Source of the DNA: Pseudomonas mediterranea CFBP 5447
GTDB taxonomy: Bacteria; Pseudomonadota; Gammaproteobacteria; Pseudomonadales; Pseudomonadaceae
Reading direction: 5' to 3'
Length of the DNA stretch: 64,000 nt
NCBI RefSeq assembly: GCF_000774145.1
Contig: NZ_KN322987.1
Location: 1,226,747-1,290,746 of the forward strand
Part shown: positions 18,195 to 27,527 of the stretch, one piece after another
Position numbering within the stretch: position 1 is the first letter of the stretch
How the letters are laid out: every line of letters starts with the position of its first letter
Translations under genes and position numbers: made by a program
The notes under the pieces: model-generated
The model's database searches: none
The model's input: only the letters and a program-made list of their open reading frames with translations
What the model was told of the DNA's origin: nothing

Positions 18195-20558
18195 TCAGAA
18201 CAACCCCATCTGCCCACCCACCAAGGTCAGGAAATCATCCCCCACGAACGGCAGGATCGCATCCGCCACCGGCTGCAGCTGTTTGCTCACGTAGTGGTCG
18301 TAGTCGATGGCGGCGCTGCGGGTTTCCAGGGGCTCGGGACCGGCGACGGTGATGACGTAGCTGATCCAGCCACCGTTCTGGTATTGCCGCGGGCGGCCCT
18401 GGCGCTGGTTGAACTCGTCGGCAATCCGCGCCGCTCGCACGTGGGGCGGGACATTGCGCTCGTAGTCATCCAGCGGTCGACGCAGGCGCTTGCGGTAGAC
18501 CAGTCGCTCATCGAACGTCCCGGCCAGGGTCTGGTGGACGTAGTCGCGCACGTAATCCTGGTAAGGCTTGCGATGGAAGATACGCTCGTACAATTCCTGC
18601 TGAAATTGCCGGGCCAGCGGTGACCAGTCGGTGCGCACCGCCTCCAGCCCCTTGTAGACGATTTCGTCGCTGCCGTCGGCACGGGTGACCAGCCCGGCGT
18701 AGCGTTTCTTGCTGCCCTCCTCGGCGCCGCGAATCGTCGGCATCAGGAAACGCTTGAAGTGGGTTTCGAATTGCAGCTCCAACGCGCTCTGCAACCCGAA
18801 CGTCTCATGCACGTATTCGCGCCACCACTGATTGACGTACGCCACCAATTCACGGCCGATGCTGGCGGCCTCTTCCTGGCCATGGGCCCGGCGCAGCCAG
18901 ACGAAGGTGGAGTCGGTATCGCCATAGATCACCACATGCCCCCGGGCTTCGATCAACTGCCGGGTCTGCTGCATGATCTGGTGGCCGCGCAAGGTGATGG
19001 ATGACGCCAACCGTGGATCGAAGAAACGGCAGCCGCTGGAGCCGAGGACGCCGTAGAAGGCGTTCATGATGATCTTCAAGGCCTGGGACAACGGCGCGTT
19101 GTGTTCGCGCTTGGCGGTTTCCCGGCCTTCGGCAACCCGCGCCACGATGGACGGCAGGCAATGGCGGGTGCGCGAGAACCGTGCGCCGCGAAAGCCCGGC
19201 ACCGACTCGCTATCGTCAGGGTGGCGCAGGCCTTCGATCAGGCCCACCGGGTCGATGAGAAAGGTTCGGATGATCGACGGATACAGGCTCTTGTAGTCCA
19301 GCACCAGGACCGATTCGTAGAGCCCGGGCTGGGAGTCCATGACAAAACCGCCCGGGCTGGCCTGGGGCGGGCGCAGGCCAAGATTCGGTGCGACGAACCC
19401 CTGGCGGTGCATCAGCGGCATGTACAGGTGCGTGAAGGCCGCCACCGAACCGCCGCTGCGGTCCGCCGGCAGGCCGGTCACGCTGGCCCGTTCCAGCAGG
19501 AACTTGAGCAGTTCGGTCTTGGCGAAGATCCGCGTCACCAGCTCGCAGTCCTTGAGGTTGTAGCGAGCCAGGGCCGGCTTGTCCTCGGCGAACATGCGGT
19601 TGATCTCGTCCATACGCTGGTAAGGGGTGCCGATGGCCTTGCCCTCCCCCAACAGCGTCTGGGCGACGTTTTCCAGGCTGAACGAAGGGAAGCTCCAGGT
19701 GGCCGAACGCAGGGACTCAATGCCGTCGATGATCAACCGACCGGCCGCCGAGGCAAAAAAGTGGTTGTTACGCGCACCGTGTTCGCGCCACTGCATCTCC
19801 TCCCCACCTCGCCCCAGGCGCAACGGCACAGCCAGACGCCGGGCATGTTCGTGCAGTACGCGCAGATCGAACTGCACCAGGTTCCAGCCGATGATCGCGT
19901 CGGGGTCGAAACGGGCAAACCAGTCGTTGAGTCTCTTCAGCAGCAGCGTGCGGGAATCACAGTAGTCGAGCTGGAAATCCACGCCGCTATCGTCGCCGTT
20001 GGGTGGGCCGAGCATGTACACCTGGCGTTCGCCGCAGCCTTCCAGGGCGATGGAATACAGTTCGCCCTGGGCCGTGGTCTCGATGTCCAGGGACACCAGG
20101 CGCAACGCCGGACGGTAGTCGGGAGCCGGTTTCATCTGGGCGTCCAGCACCAGGCCGTCGGCGCCCGGCGTACCACCGAACCAGACCGGCGCGGTGATGA
20201 AGCGCTCCATCAGGTAGCGCTCAGGTGGCCGGATATCGGCCTCGAACACTTCCACGCCCGCACGCCGCAAGGTCGTGTCCAGGCGCATCAGTTGGGCGTG
20301 CTGGCGGCAATACAGGCCCAGCACCGGTCTGTGCTCGAAATCCAGCAGGTCAAGGGGGCGCAGTTCGATGTCCTTCTCCCCCTGCAGCAGGGCTTCGACC
20401 TGGCCACGCAGGAGCTGCGGCACGAACGCCACCGACGGTTGCACCGCCAGCCGCACACGCCGGGGCCCGGCGTCCGTCGCCAGCCAGAATTCCACTTCGG
20501 TGCCCGCCGGCGTATCGCGCCAATGCCGGGTCAGGACGAAGCCCTGCTGTAAATCCAC
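18195..20558 (-). CDS. polB: DNA polymerase II (family B)
   Basis: A 787-residue repair polymerase that bypasses lesions and restarts stalled forks. The 3-5 exonuclease domain shows SLDIETTAQGELYSIAL and the WNLVQFDLRVL block. The polymerase domain has DYKSLYPSIIRTF (motif A), KIIMNAFYGVLGSSGCRFF (motif B) and YGDTDSTFVW (motif C with catalytic aspartates). Length matches E. coli PolB (783). It is normally LexA-regulated, but no SOS box was identified upstream by eye. It is transcribed alone. Confidence 0.96.
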   Translation of the reverse strand: MDLQQGFVLTRHWRDTPAGTEVEFWLATDAGPRRVRLAVQPSVAFVPQLLRGQVEALLQGEKDIELRPLDLLDFEHRPVLGLYCRQHAQLMRLDTTLRRAGVEVFEADIRPPERYLMERFITAPVWFGGTPGADGLVLDAQMKPAPDYRPALRLVSLDIETTAQGELYSIALEGCGERQVYMLGPPNGDDSGVDFQLDYCDSRTLLLKRLNDWFARFDPDAIIGWNLVQFDLRVLHEHARRLAVPLRLGRGGEEMQWREHGARNNHFFASAAGRLIIDGIESLRSATWSFPSFSLENVAQTLLGEGKAIGTPYQRMDEINRMFAEDKPALARYNLKDCELVTRIFAKTELLKFLLERASVTGLPADRSGGSVAAFTHLYMPLMHRQGFVAPNLGLRPPQASPGGFVMDSQPGLYESVLVLDYKSLYPSIIRTFLIDPVGLIEGLRHPDDSESVPGFRGARFSRTRHCLPSIVARVAEGRETAKREHNAPLSQALKIIMNAFYGVLGSSGCRFFDPRLASSITLRGHQIMQQTRQLIEARGHVVIYGDTDSTFVWLRRAHGQEEAASIGRELVAYVNQWWREYVHETFGLQSALELQFETHFKRFLMPTIRGAEEGSKKRYAGLVTRADGSDEIVYKGLEAVRTDWSPLARQFQQELYERIFHRKPYQDYVRDYVHQTLAGTFDERLVYRKRLRRPLDDYERNVPPHVRAARIADEFNQRQGRPRQYQNGGWISYVITVAGPEPLETRSAAIDYDHYVSKQLQPVADAILPFVGDDFLTLVGGQMGLF

Positions 20559-20625
20559 CGCGGTGACCTCGAAACTTGGGTGAGGGGGGTAATTCTACCG
20601 CCATCTCCCGGGCAAACATTGAACC

Positions 20626-20757
20626 TGTGGCGAGGGGATTTATCCCCGCTGGGCTGCGAAGCCCCCCTGAATCCTGACACGTCGGTGCATCAGACAGATT
20701 AAGTTGACTGTCTTGGGGCTGCTTCGCACCCCAGCGGGGATAAATCCCCTCGCCACA
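20626..20757. repeat. REP doublet, second family variant (TGTGGCGAGGGGATTTATCCCC type)
   Basis: TGTGGCGAGGGGATTTATCC at the left, its reverse complement at the right, with inner GGGGCTGCTTCGCACCCC-like palindromes. It occupies the 339-base gap between polB and the CBS-domain gene; no other feature was seen there. Confidence 0.88.
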
Positions 20758-20897
20758 GGGTGTATGGCGAAAAATCGAGATAAATTCGCTGCCATGGCGT
20801 TTTTGGACGACTGGCCGCCGTTTTACCGCTTGCCCTGCGCCGCCGGGTCTACGATTCTTTAACAACACCTGCAAAAACACCCCCGAGGCCCCTCCCA

Positions 20898-21338
20898 ATG
20901 AAAACCGTCGCGCAGTTGCTCCGGATGAAGGACGAGAAGAACCAGCATGTGCACACCATTTCACCGGACGACATGGTGTTGCAGGCCCTGATGCGCATGG
21001 CCGAGAAAAACGTCGGCGCCTTGTTGGTGGTGAAGAACGATGAAGTGCTGGGGATCATCAGCGAGCGCGACTATGCGCGCAAGATGGTCTTGCATGGCCG
21101 CTCCTCGGTGGGCACCAAGGTCAGCGATATCATGGTATCCCCCGTGATCACCATCGATCCGCACCAGACCGTCGAAACCTGCCTGAGCATCATGACCGAA
21201 AAGCACCTGCGGCACTTGCCAGTGGTGGATGACGGCAAACTCGTCGGCCTGTTGTCCATCGGTGACCTGGTCAAGGAAGCCATTGCCGAACAGGCGAACC
21301 TGATCCAACAACTGGAGCAATACATTCGCGGCGAATGA
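20898..21338 (+). CDS. CBS-domain protein
   Basis: A 146-residue protein made of two CBS domains (HTISPDDMVLQALMRMAEKN and VSPVITIDPHQTVETCLSIM), each ending in a typical GIISERDYARK or GLLSIGDLVKE block. Paired CBS domains bind adenosine nucleotides such as AMP, ATP or NAD and usually serve as sensors. No other domain is attached. It is a single gene; the following pqi operon starts 70 bases later. Confidence 0.92.
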   Translation: MKTVAQLLRMKDEKNQHVHTISPDDMVLQALMRMAEKNVGALLVVKNDEVLGIISERDYARKMVLHGRSSVGTKVSDIMVSPVITIDPHQTVETCLSIMTEKHLRHLPVVDDGKLVGLLSIGDLVKEAIAEQANLIQQLEQYIRGE

Positions 21339-21408
21339 TCGGCCCGCCAGGTTGCTCATTCCCAACCCACTTCTATATTGAAGGGGTTGTCCCTGCCCGA
21401 GCACCCTG

Positions 21409-22005
21409 ATGGCCGACACCGAGCGACTGATCATTTGCGAACATTGCGATGCGGTGTACGAGCCGGTGGAGCTCGTCCCGCATCAAAAAGCCTCGTGCGT
21501 GCGATGTGGCGCGGTGATCCAGCGCTATAACGGCCTGACCATCGAAAAACGCCTGGCCTTGAGCGTGACGGCGGCGGTGTTGTGGGCCTTCGCCAACGTC
21601 TACCCGGTGATGAGTATCCGTTTCCAGGGCCTGAGCAACAGCGCCACCCTGTGGGACTCCATCGTCGCCCTGAGCCAAGGGCCCATCACCTTCATCGCCC
21701 TGGTGGCCGCGGTGGCGATCATCGTCGCACCGGTCCTTCAGCTGGTGCTGCTGCTCTGGGTGCTCGGCCATGCCTACGCCAACCGCCGTGCGCCGGGGTT
21801 CAACCTGTGCATGCGCAGCCTGGAAACCCTACGACCCTGGAGCATGCTGGAGGTCTGCCTGCTCGGTGCCTTGGTGGCGGTAATCAAACTTGCCGGAATG
21901 CTCGACGTATTGCCGGGCATCGGTCTGTTCGCCCTGGCGGCCTTGAGCCTGCTGATGATTCGGATTGCCGGGCGCGACGTGCGCGACCTGTGGAGCAAGT
22001 TGTGA
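21409..22005 (+). CDS. pqiA: Paraquat-inducible protein A, first half
   Basis: A 198-residue inner-membrane protein. An N-terminal rubredoxin-like zinc ribbon (ICEHCDAVYEP ... ASCVRCGAVI) is followed by four membrane helices. E. coli PqiA and YebS fuse two such units into about 420 residues; here each unit is a separate gene. With PqiB/C it forms an envelope-spanning phospholipid transport system. It overlaps the next gene by 4 bases (GTGA), showing translational coupling. Confidence 0.92.
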   Translation: MADTERLIICEHCDAVYEPVELVPHQKASCVRCGAVIQRYNGLTIEKRLALSVTAAVLWAFANVYPVMSIRFQGLSNSATLWDSIVALSQGPITFIALVAAVAIIVAPVLQLVLLLWVLGHAYANRRAPGFNLCMRSLETLRPWSMLEVCLLGALVAVIKLAGMLDVLPGIGLFALAALSLLMIRIAGRDVRDLWSKL

Positions 22006-22661
22006 ACGGAGAACCGCTGGATACCCCGCCTCAGGCCGGTGATCTGGACCTGTGCCTGTGCCATGGCTGCGGCCTGGCCTGCGACATGACCGACGAGCCC
22101 CAGACCTGCCCGCGCTGCGACGCCCCCCTGCACCGGCGCAAACCCGACGCCCTCACCCGCACCTGGGCCTACATGCTGGCCGCGCTGGTGTTCTATATCC
22201 CGGCCAACCTGCTGCCGGTGATGAATACCCGGATGCTCGGGGATGGCGCCGACAGTACGATCATCAGCGGCGTGATCGAGTTCTGGCGCAGCGGTGCCTG
22301 GGACATCGCCCTGATCATCTTCATCGCCAGCATCGCCGTGCCCGGCATCAAGTTCGTGGTACTGACGCTGCTGCTGGTCACTGTGCAACGCCGCAGCAAT
22401 TGGGCCCAGCTCCAGCGGGCCAAGCTGTACCGGCTGGTAGAGGTCATCGGCTACTGGTCGATGCTCGACGTGCTGGTGGTGGCCCTGGTGGCAGCGCTGG
22501 TGAAGTTCCAGGCACTGAGCGATATCGAACCGCGGCCGGGGATCCTGTTCTTCGGACTCGTCGTCCTGCTCACCATGCTGTCGGCCATGAGTTTCGACCC
22601 ACGGCTGATCTGGGACACCCCACCCTCGGAGGAGGCCATGGATGAAATCGCAAGCCACTGA
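22002..22661 (+). CDS. pqiA: Paraquat-inducible protein A, second half
   Basis: A 219-residue paralogue of the preceding gene. It has a zinc ribbon (CLCHGCGLACDM ... QTCPRCDAPLHRR) and four helices starting YMLAALVFYIPANLLPVMNT. The GTG at 22002 overlaps the upstream stop. The gene overlaps pqiB by 20 bases. Two adjacent single-domain PqiA proteins, in place of the E. coli fusion, presumably form the same membrane unit as a heterodimer. Confidence 0.92.
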   Translation: MNGEPLDTPPQAGDLDLCLCHGCGLACDMTDEPQTCPRCDAPLHRRKPDALTRTWAYMLAALVFYIPANLLPVMNTRMLGDGADSTIISGVIEFWRSGAWDIALIIFIASIAVPGIKFVVLTLLLVTVQRRSNWAQLQRAKLYRLVEVIGYWSMLDVLVVALVAALVKFQALSDIEPRPGILFFGLVVLLTMLSAMSFDPRLIWDTPPSEEAMDEIASH

Positions 22662-24291
22662 CGGACAGCAACCCGCGCCGGGTCGCGCCCACGTCACCCG
22701 CCGGCGCTGGTCGGTGTCGCTGGTGTGGATCGTGCCGATCATTGCGGTGCTGGTGGGCCTGTCCCTGGTGATTCACAACTGGTTGCAGGAAGGTCCGACC
22801 ATCACCATTACCTTCAAGACTGGCGAAGGCCTGACCGCCAACAAGACCGCGGTGAAATACCGCAACGTGGTGATCGGCCAGGTCACGGACGTGCAGTTGA
22901 GCGACGATCAGAAGAACGTCACCGCCACGGTCAAGCTGGCCAAGAACGCCGATACGTTCACCCACGAAGACTCGGTGTTCTGGGTGGTCCGGCCGCGCAT
23001 CGGCGCCGGCGGTATTTCCGGGATCGACACGCTGCTGTCCGGGGACTTCATCGGGGCCGATGCGGGGCATTCGAAAGTACGCGCCAAGTCGTTCACCGGC
23101 CTCGAGGCACCGCCGCCGATCACCTACGGCGAACCGGGCAAGCGCTTTACCCTGCACTCCCAGGACCTCGGCTCGCTGGACATCGGCTCGCCGGTGTACC
23201 TGCGCAAGATCCCGGTGGGCCAAGTGGTGTCCTACGGGCTGGACGCCGACGGCAAAGGCGTCAATATCGAGGTGTTCATCAACGCACCGAACGATGCCTA
23301 TGTCACCGAGAACACCCGATTCTGGAACGTCAGCGGCGTGGACCTGAATGTCGGCGCCAATGGTTTCGCGGTCAGGACCGAATCGCTCTCGGCATTGCTG
23401 GTCGGCGGCATCGCGTTCAGGGCACCGGAATACAGCCCCAACGACACGCCGGCGGCCGAAGACAAGAACTACGAACTGTTCGCCGACCAGCAAAGCGCCC
23501 TGGCCCCGCCCAGTGGCAAGGCGCAGTACCTGGCGCTCCGTTTCGACCAGGCACTGCGCGGCTTGAAGGTCAATGCACCGGTGGAATTCCTCGGCGTGGA
23601 AGTGGGCAGGGTCGTCGCCATCAACCTGGATTTCGACGAAAAGCAACGCAGCTTTCCAGTCAATGTCGGCGTGGTGATCTATCCCCAGCGCCTGGGCAAA
23701 GCCCACGAGAAACTGCTCAAGGCGCTTAATCACGACCCGGAAGACGAAGCTGCCTCGGCCCGCCTGATCGGCAGCTTCGTCGAGCGAGGCCTGCGCGCCC
23801 AGGCCCGCAGCGGCAGTCTGCTGACCGGGCAGTTGTACATTTCCCTGGACTTCTATCCCAAGGCTGAAAAGGTCGCTTTCGATCCCAACGCCCGCCCCGT
23901 CCGTATCCCGACCATCCCCGGCAGCCTCCAGCAATTGCAGGAGCAACTGCAGTCGGTGGTCGAGCGGATCAACAAGCTGCCGCTGGAAAGCATCGCCAGC
24001 AACCTGGATGGCAACCTCGTGGAATTGCGCAAAGGCTTGAAGCAATTCAACGGCAAGACCCTGCCAGGCGTGCAGAACACCTTGCAAGACGTCAGCAAGA
24101 CCCTGCAATCGGCCAACGCCACGCTGGCCGAAGACTCGCCACAGCGCGAACAGTTGACCCAGACCCTCGACGATCTCGGACGCATGTCGCGCTCGCTGCG
24201 TGAACTGTCGGACTACTTGAGCCGTCATCCCGAATCGCTGCTGCGCGGTCGTCCCAAGGATGCCTCCCTCACGTTCCCGGTGAAAGAATGA
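22642..24291 (+). CDS. pqiB: Intermembrane lipid transport protein PqiB (MCE domains)
   Basis: A 549-residue protein with an N-terminal transmembrane anchor (residues 23-48) and three MCE/MlaD domains. These begin near GPTITITFKTGEGLTANKT, FTLHSQDLGSLDIGSPVY and LALRFDQALRGLKVNAPVEF. A C-terminal helical region (about 430-549) forms the needle seen in E. coli PqiB. It bridges inner and outer membranes for lipid movement. It overlaps pqiA upstream and pqiC downstream. Confidence 0.94.
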   Translation: MKSQATDGQQPAPGRAHVTRRRWSVSLVWIVPIIAVLVGLSLVIHNWLQEGPTITITFKTGEGLTANKTAVKYRNVVIGQVTDVQLSDDQKNVTATVKLAKNADTFTHEDSVFWVVRPRIGAGGISGIDTLLSGDFIGADAGHSKVRAKSFTGLEAPPPITYGEPGKRFTLHSQDLGSLDIGSPVYLRKIPVGQVVSYGLDADGKGVNIEVFINAPNDAYVTENTRFWNVSGVDLNVGANGFAVRTESLSALLVGGIAFRAPEYSPNDTPAAEDKNYELFADQQSALAPPSGKAQYLALRFDQALRGLKVNAPVEFLGVEVGRVVAINLDFDEKQRSFPVNVGVVIYPQRLGKAHEKLLKALNHDPEDEAASARLIGSFVERGLRAQARSGSLLTGQLYISLDFYPKAEKVAFDPNARPVRIPTIPGSLQQLQEQLQSVVERINKLPLESIASNLDGNLVELRKGLKQFNGKTLPGVQNTLQDVSKTLQSANATLAEDSPQREQLTQTLDDLGRMSRSLRELSDYLSRHPESLLRGRPKDASLTFPVKE

Positions 24292-24308
24292 CTACAGGAG
24301 CGCGCGCC

Positions 24309-24845
24309 ATGCCGTCGATGCTGAAACTCACCCTGGTCGCCGTGGTGGTGCTGCTCGGCGCCTGTCGCAGCGATCCGATTCATTACCACACCCTGAGCCC
24401 GTTCCAACCGACGGGTAAACCACCCGCCAGCGTCGACATCCGCATCGAGCAGGTCAGCGTCCCGCCTCAGGTGGATCGTCCCCAGATGGTCATCCGCCAG
24501 GGCGCCAGCGGGCTGTCGATCCTGGAGAGCGAATGGTGGGGCGCCAGCCTGGCGGATGAGCTGCGCAGCAGCCTGGAAGAGCAACTGAGCAACCCCGGCG
24601 CACCGAAGGTGCTACTGCGGGTAGACGTACAACGCTTCGATTCGGTCCCCGGCCAGTACGCCCGCATGGACGTGCAATGGCGCCTGCGCAACCTGAGCGA
24701 CGCAGCCCATGCTTTCACCTGCCGCAGTCACCTGCAGACGCCTGCCGGAAGCCCCCTCGACGAGCTGGTGCTAGCCCACCAGAACAATGTCCGGCAGCTC
24801 GTCGACCTCATCGCCCAGGCGGCCACTCGAAAAGCATGCCCATGA
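24309..24845 (+). CDS. pqiC: PqiC outer-membrane lipoprotein
   Basis: A 178-residue lipoprotein of the DUF330/ABC-transport auxiliary family that joins the PqiB needle to the outer membrane. The lipobox is LLGAC, followed by the family opening YHTLSPF. An ATG at 24288 overlaps the pqiB stop (ATGA), but an ACAGGAG site sits just before the ATG at 24309. That second start gives a normal signal peptide, so it is preferred. It is the last gene of the operon. Confidence 0.9.
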   Translation: MPSMLKLTLVAVVVLLGACRSDPIHYHTLSPFQPTGKPPASVDIRIEQVSVPPQVDRPQMVIRQGASGLSILESEWWGASLADELRSSLEEQLSNPGAPKVLLRVDVQRFDSVPGQYARMDVQWRLRNLSDAAHAFTCRSHLQTPAGSPLDELVLAHQNNVRQLVDLIAQAATRKACP

Positions 24846-24859
24846 CATTTCGGCCACGC

Positions 24860-25489
24860 CTACGCAGGCCAATGCAGTGACAGCACCGGGGCCACACGCG
24901 GATGCTGGTCGATACGCTCCAGCACCGCATGAAATTCCGGTCGTGCACTGAGCATCGCCTCTCGCGTTCCGGCCCACTTGGTAATCACCGCAGCGAGAAT
25001 ATCCAGCGCTCCCGGCTCGGCGCCGCTGAAAAACGGTTGCGCCGGAAACTGATCGGCAAACAACGCCCAGTTGCGATAGAGGCGTTGCTTCGTGCCCGAC
25101 ACCAATTGCTCCCGCGTCGCCTCATCCGCCTCGACCAGCCAGCGCTCCGGAAAATCAATGATCCCGACGGGCGTGTAGCAATTGGCGGCGATGTAGACCA
25201 GGCCTCGTATGGCTTGCGCACGCTGGACAGGGTCCTCGGGCAGCAACTTCGATTCCGGATAGGCCAGCCCGAGGTGAATCAGGATGGCCGCGGCTTCGGT
25301 CAGCACCGAGCCATCCGGCATCTGCAAGGTCGGAACCTGCTTCTGGGGATTCAACGCTTCGAGCATTTTCGCCGCGTCATTATCTTCGGTCGAATAGGCA
25401 TCGACCCGACGATAAGGCACACCACATAAGTACAGGGCAATCTCCACGGCCGAAGAACCTGATTGCCTGTAGCCGAATAACTGATACAT
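24860..25489 (-). CDS. Glutathione S-transferase family protein
   Basis: A 209-residue protein with an N-terminal thioredoxin-like GST domain (FGYRQSGSSAVEIALYLCGVPYRRVD; the VPTLQMPDGSVLTEAAAILIHL segment carries the cis-proline and the glutathione-binding Glu/Ala site). The C-terminal part is an all-alpha domain. The likely catalytic residue is Ser in the RQSGSS loop. Convergent with pqiC, 14 bases apart. Substrate unknown. Confidence 0.9.
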   Translation of the reverse strand: MYQLFGYRQSGSSAVEIALYLCGVPYRRVDAYSTEDNDAAKMLEALNPQKQVPTLQMPDGSVLTEAAAILIHLGLAYPESKLLPEDPVQRAQAIRGLVYIAANCYTPVGIIDFPERWLVEADEATREQLVSGTKQRLYRNWALFADQFPAQPFFSGAEPGALDILAAVITKWAGTREAMLSARPEFHAVLERIDQHPRVAPVLSLHWPA

Positions 25490-25682
25490 AAGCCTGCCTC
25501 CTGGGAAGGTTCAGTCGATAGAGCCCTGCGCACGCCCGATGTTCCACGCCGTGGACGACCTGCACCTCCTCCAGCTATCACCGCCGTCGATGTTCACCAT
25601 CACGTCAATGAAGTTCTCATGATCACCGCCCGACGCAACAATGGCCCCACACAAACCCACTGCATCCCCGGAGCACACCATC

Positions 25683-25961
25683 ATGAAACGCCAAATCATC
25701 CTCAGCCTCGCTTTCTCGGTTCTCGCAGCCAACGTATTTGCCGCCTCTTCCCACCCGGTCGTTGCCGAAGGTGGTTCGGATCGACTGATTGAAAACCGTG
25801 TTGCCGAAGGCGGTTCGGATCGTCTGATCGAAAATCGCGTCGCTGAAGGTGGTTCCGATCGTCTGATCGAAAATCGCGTCGCTGAAGGTGGTTCGGATCG
25901 CTTGATCGAAAACCGCGTCGCTGAAGGTGGTTCCGATCATCTGGCCCAGAATCGCGCATGA
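25683..25961 (+). CDS. Small secreted protein with five tandem 13-residue repeats
   Basis: A 92-residue precursor. The signal peptide spans residues 1-21 (cleavage after VFAA). Then five tandem copies of VAEGGSDRLIENR cover residues 27-91 (25761-25955), the last one degenerate as VAEGGSDHLAQNR. The repeat is preserved at the DNA level with only scattered silent changes, so copy number may vary by slippage. I recall relatives in fluorescent pseudomonads being labelled phage infection protein, without knowing of functional support. A strong terminator follows at once, so it is monocistronic and likely well expressed. Confidence 0.85.
   Translation: MKRQIILSLAFSVLAANVFAASSHPVVAEGGSDRLIENRVAEGGSDRLIENRVAEGGSDRLIENRVAEGGSDRLIENRVAEGGSDHLAQNRA
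25761..25955 (+). repeat. Five 39-base tandem repeats inside the secreted repeat protein gene
   Basis: In-frame 39-base units encode VAEGGSDRLIENR five times. The middle three copies are nearly identical, differing mainly at third codon positions. Confidence 0.92.
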
Positions 25962-25984
25962 CCTGCCGCTCTGCTCTGCCCGAC

Positions 25985-26014
25985 AAAAGCCCGGCTCATC
26001 CACCGGGCTTTTTT
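25985..26014 (+). terminator. Rho-independent terminator after the repeat protein gene
   Basis: A perfect 10-bp stem AAAAGCCCGG / CCGGGCTTTT with an eight-base loop, followed by further T residues, 23 bases after the stop codon. The stem also terminates in the opposite sense for the convergent DUF1615 gene. Confidence 0.88.
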
Positions 26015-26048
26015 CATGGTCGCTGATCGCTAGCTTTTCATACAGAGC

Positions 26049-27143
26049 CTAGCGTCCCGCCGACCGCGCCATGCACCGCTGATAACGCTCATCCACGCGC
26101 TTGGCAAACCATGCGGTGGTTAGTTTGCGGGTGATTTTCGGGCTCTTGAGTACGATACCCGGCAACACCGCACGGGGTAATGACTTACCTTCGGCCTTTT
26201 CGGCCAGTTCGAAAACCCGCTTGTAGAGCTTGCTGTCCTCGAACGCCAGGCTGTCGCCCTGCTCCAATTGATCGCGAATGGTGGGGTTGCGCATTCCCAA
26301 CGATTTCCCCAGCGTGCGCACTGCCAGCTCGGTGCTGCCGGGCATGATGGAGTCATGCAGGATCAGGTCACCGTCGAGTGCCAGGGAAATACCTGAGGCG
26401 CGACTCACTGCATGCTGGAAGGCCGCGTTGCGGCTGGCGTACCAACCGGCATTGAAATCGGCGAAGCGATACAGCGGCTCGGTGTAGCTGACTGGATACC
26501 CCAACAAATGCGCAATGCCGAAGTACATCCCACCACGACGACTGAACACTTCCCGGCGAATCGACCCGTCCACCGTATAAGGATAATTCCGGGCATTGGC
26601 CTGGGCGAAGGCGATACTGACCTGCATCGGCCCGCCGGTATGCACCGGGTTGAAACCGTCGAACAACGTTTTGCCCAGCGGGACCATGCCAATGAAGTCA
26701 TCGAAAATGCCGCTCAGCTCCTTCTCGCTGCGCACCGCGGCGAGCCGGTCGCTGTAGCTCTTGCCATTGGATGAACGCACCTGGAGCGCGCCGCTGACCA
26801 ACAGCCCTGGAATGTGCAGCTTCGCCGCACGGCGGTCGATTTCCTGTCGGGCAATCTTGCCCAGTCCCGGCACCGTGGGGTCGGCCTGGAACGTCGACTC
26901 CTGCTCCGCGACAGCCAGGACCGAACAGATATTCTGCGTCGTAGGCGGGATCTGCTGCGCGGCAAACGCGACATAGATGTCCGTGGCCCAGCCTTCGCGA
27001 TCCGCGGTCTTGGCCGGCAACAACCGCACGATCTGCGCCTTGACCTCGGCGGGCTGGCGCTCAGGCTCCTGGACCTGACGACTGCCGCAACCGGCCAGGA
27101 CCAGCAGCGCCGGGAGAATGAACAACCATCGATTGAAAGGCAT
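26049..27143 (-). CDS. DUF1615 family lipoprotein
   Basis: A 364-residue protein with a clear lipobox (LLVLAGC) at residues 13-19. Family-typical regions include FAAQQIPPTTQNICSVLAVAEQESTFQADP, a possible lysozyme-like fold (AEQESTF with a candidate catalytic Glu), and GGPMQVSIAFAQANARNYPY, reminiscent of transglycosylase active sites. It is probably anchored in the outer membrane. Peptidoglycan-related activity is an inference; the family is annotated as unknown function. Confidence 0.88.
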   Translation of the reverse strand: MPFNRWLFILPALLVLAGCGSRQVQEPERQPAEVKAQIVRLLPAKTADREGWATDIYVAFAAQQIPPTTQNICSVLAVAEQESTFQADPTVPGLGKIARQEIDRRAAKLHIPGLLVSGALQVRSSNGKSYSDRLAAVRSEKELSGIFDDFIGMVPLGKTLFDGFNPVHTGGPMQVSIAFAQANARNYPYTVDGSIRREVFSRRGGMYFGIAHLLGYPVSYTEPLYRFADFNAGWYASRNAAFQHAVSRASGISLALDGDLILHDSIMPGSTELAVRTLGKSLGMRNPTIRDQLEQGDSLAFEDSKLYKRVFELAEKAEGKSLPRAVLPGIVLKSPKITRKLTTAWFAKRVDERYQRCMARSAGR

Positions 27144-27255
27144 AGGGCTCCGTCAGGTTTGTACTCCAGAGCACCATACGATCAAAAGCGGAGGCAGGCT
27201 ATGCTCCGTCGTCGACACATGGGTAAAACCGGCTCGACAACCACCGCAAAACCCA

Positions 27256-27345
27256 TGTGGGAGCGAGCCTGCTCGCGATGACGGCGGCACATACAACATC
27301 AATGCAAGCTGACCCACCGCTATCGCGAGCAAGCTCGCTCCCACA
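27256..27345. repeat. REP doublet, first unit of a tandem block
   Basis: An inverted REP pair. The core GATGACGGCGGCACATAC is shared with the next two units. Confidence 0.92.
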
Positions 27346-27390
27346 AAGGGAATGATGGCGAACGCGAGTCTTGTGAACAGCCGAAATCTC

Positions 27391-27481
27391 TGTGGGAGCC
27401 GGGCTTGCCCGCGATGACGGCGGCACATACAACATCGACGCAAGCTGGCCCACCGCTATCGCGAGCGGGCTCGCTCCCACA
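27391..27481. repeat. REP doublet, second unit of a tandem block
   Basis: A repeat of the previous unit 135 bases on. The left arm carries GAGCCGGGCTTGCCCGCG and the right arm GCGAGCGGGCTCGCTCCC. The spacer between units (GATGGCGAACGC... AACAGCCGAAATCTC) is also repeated. Confidence 0.92.
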
Positions 27482-27527
27482 GGGGGTATCGATGGCGAAC
27501 GCAAGTCTTGCGAACAGCCGAAATCTC

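Noticed and set aside
19101..20552. 483-residue plus-strand frame over polB
   Set aside because: It is antisense to a clear family B polymerase and has no domain pattern.
20759..20897. LexA box before polB or the CBS gene
   Set aside because: No CTG-N10-CAG sequence with the expected AT-rich core was convincing by eye near the polB start.
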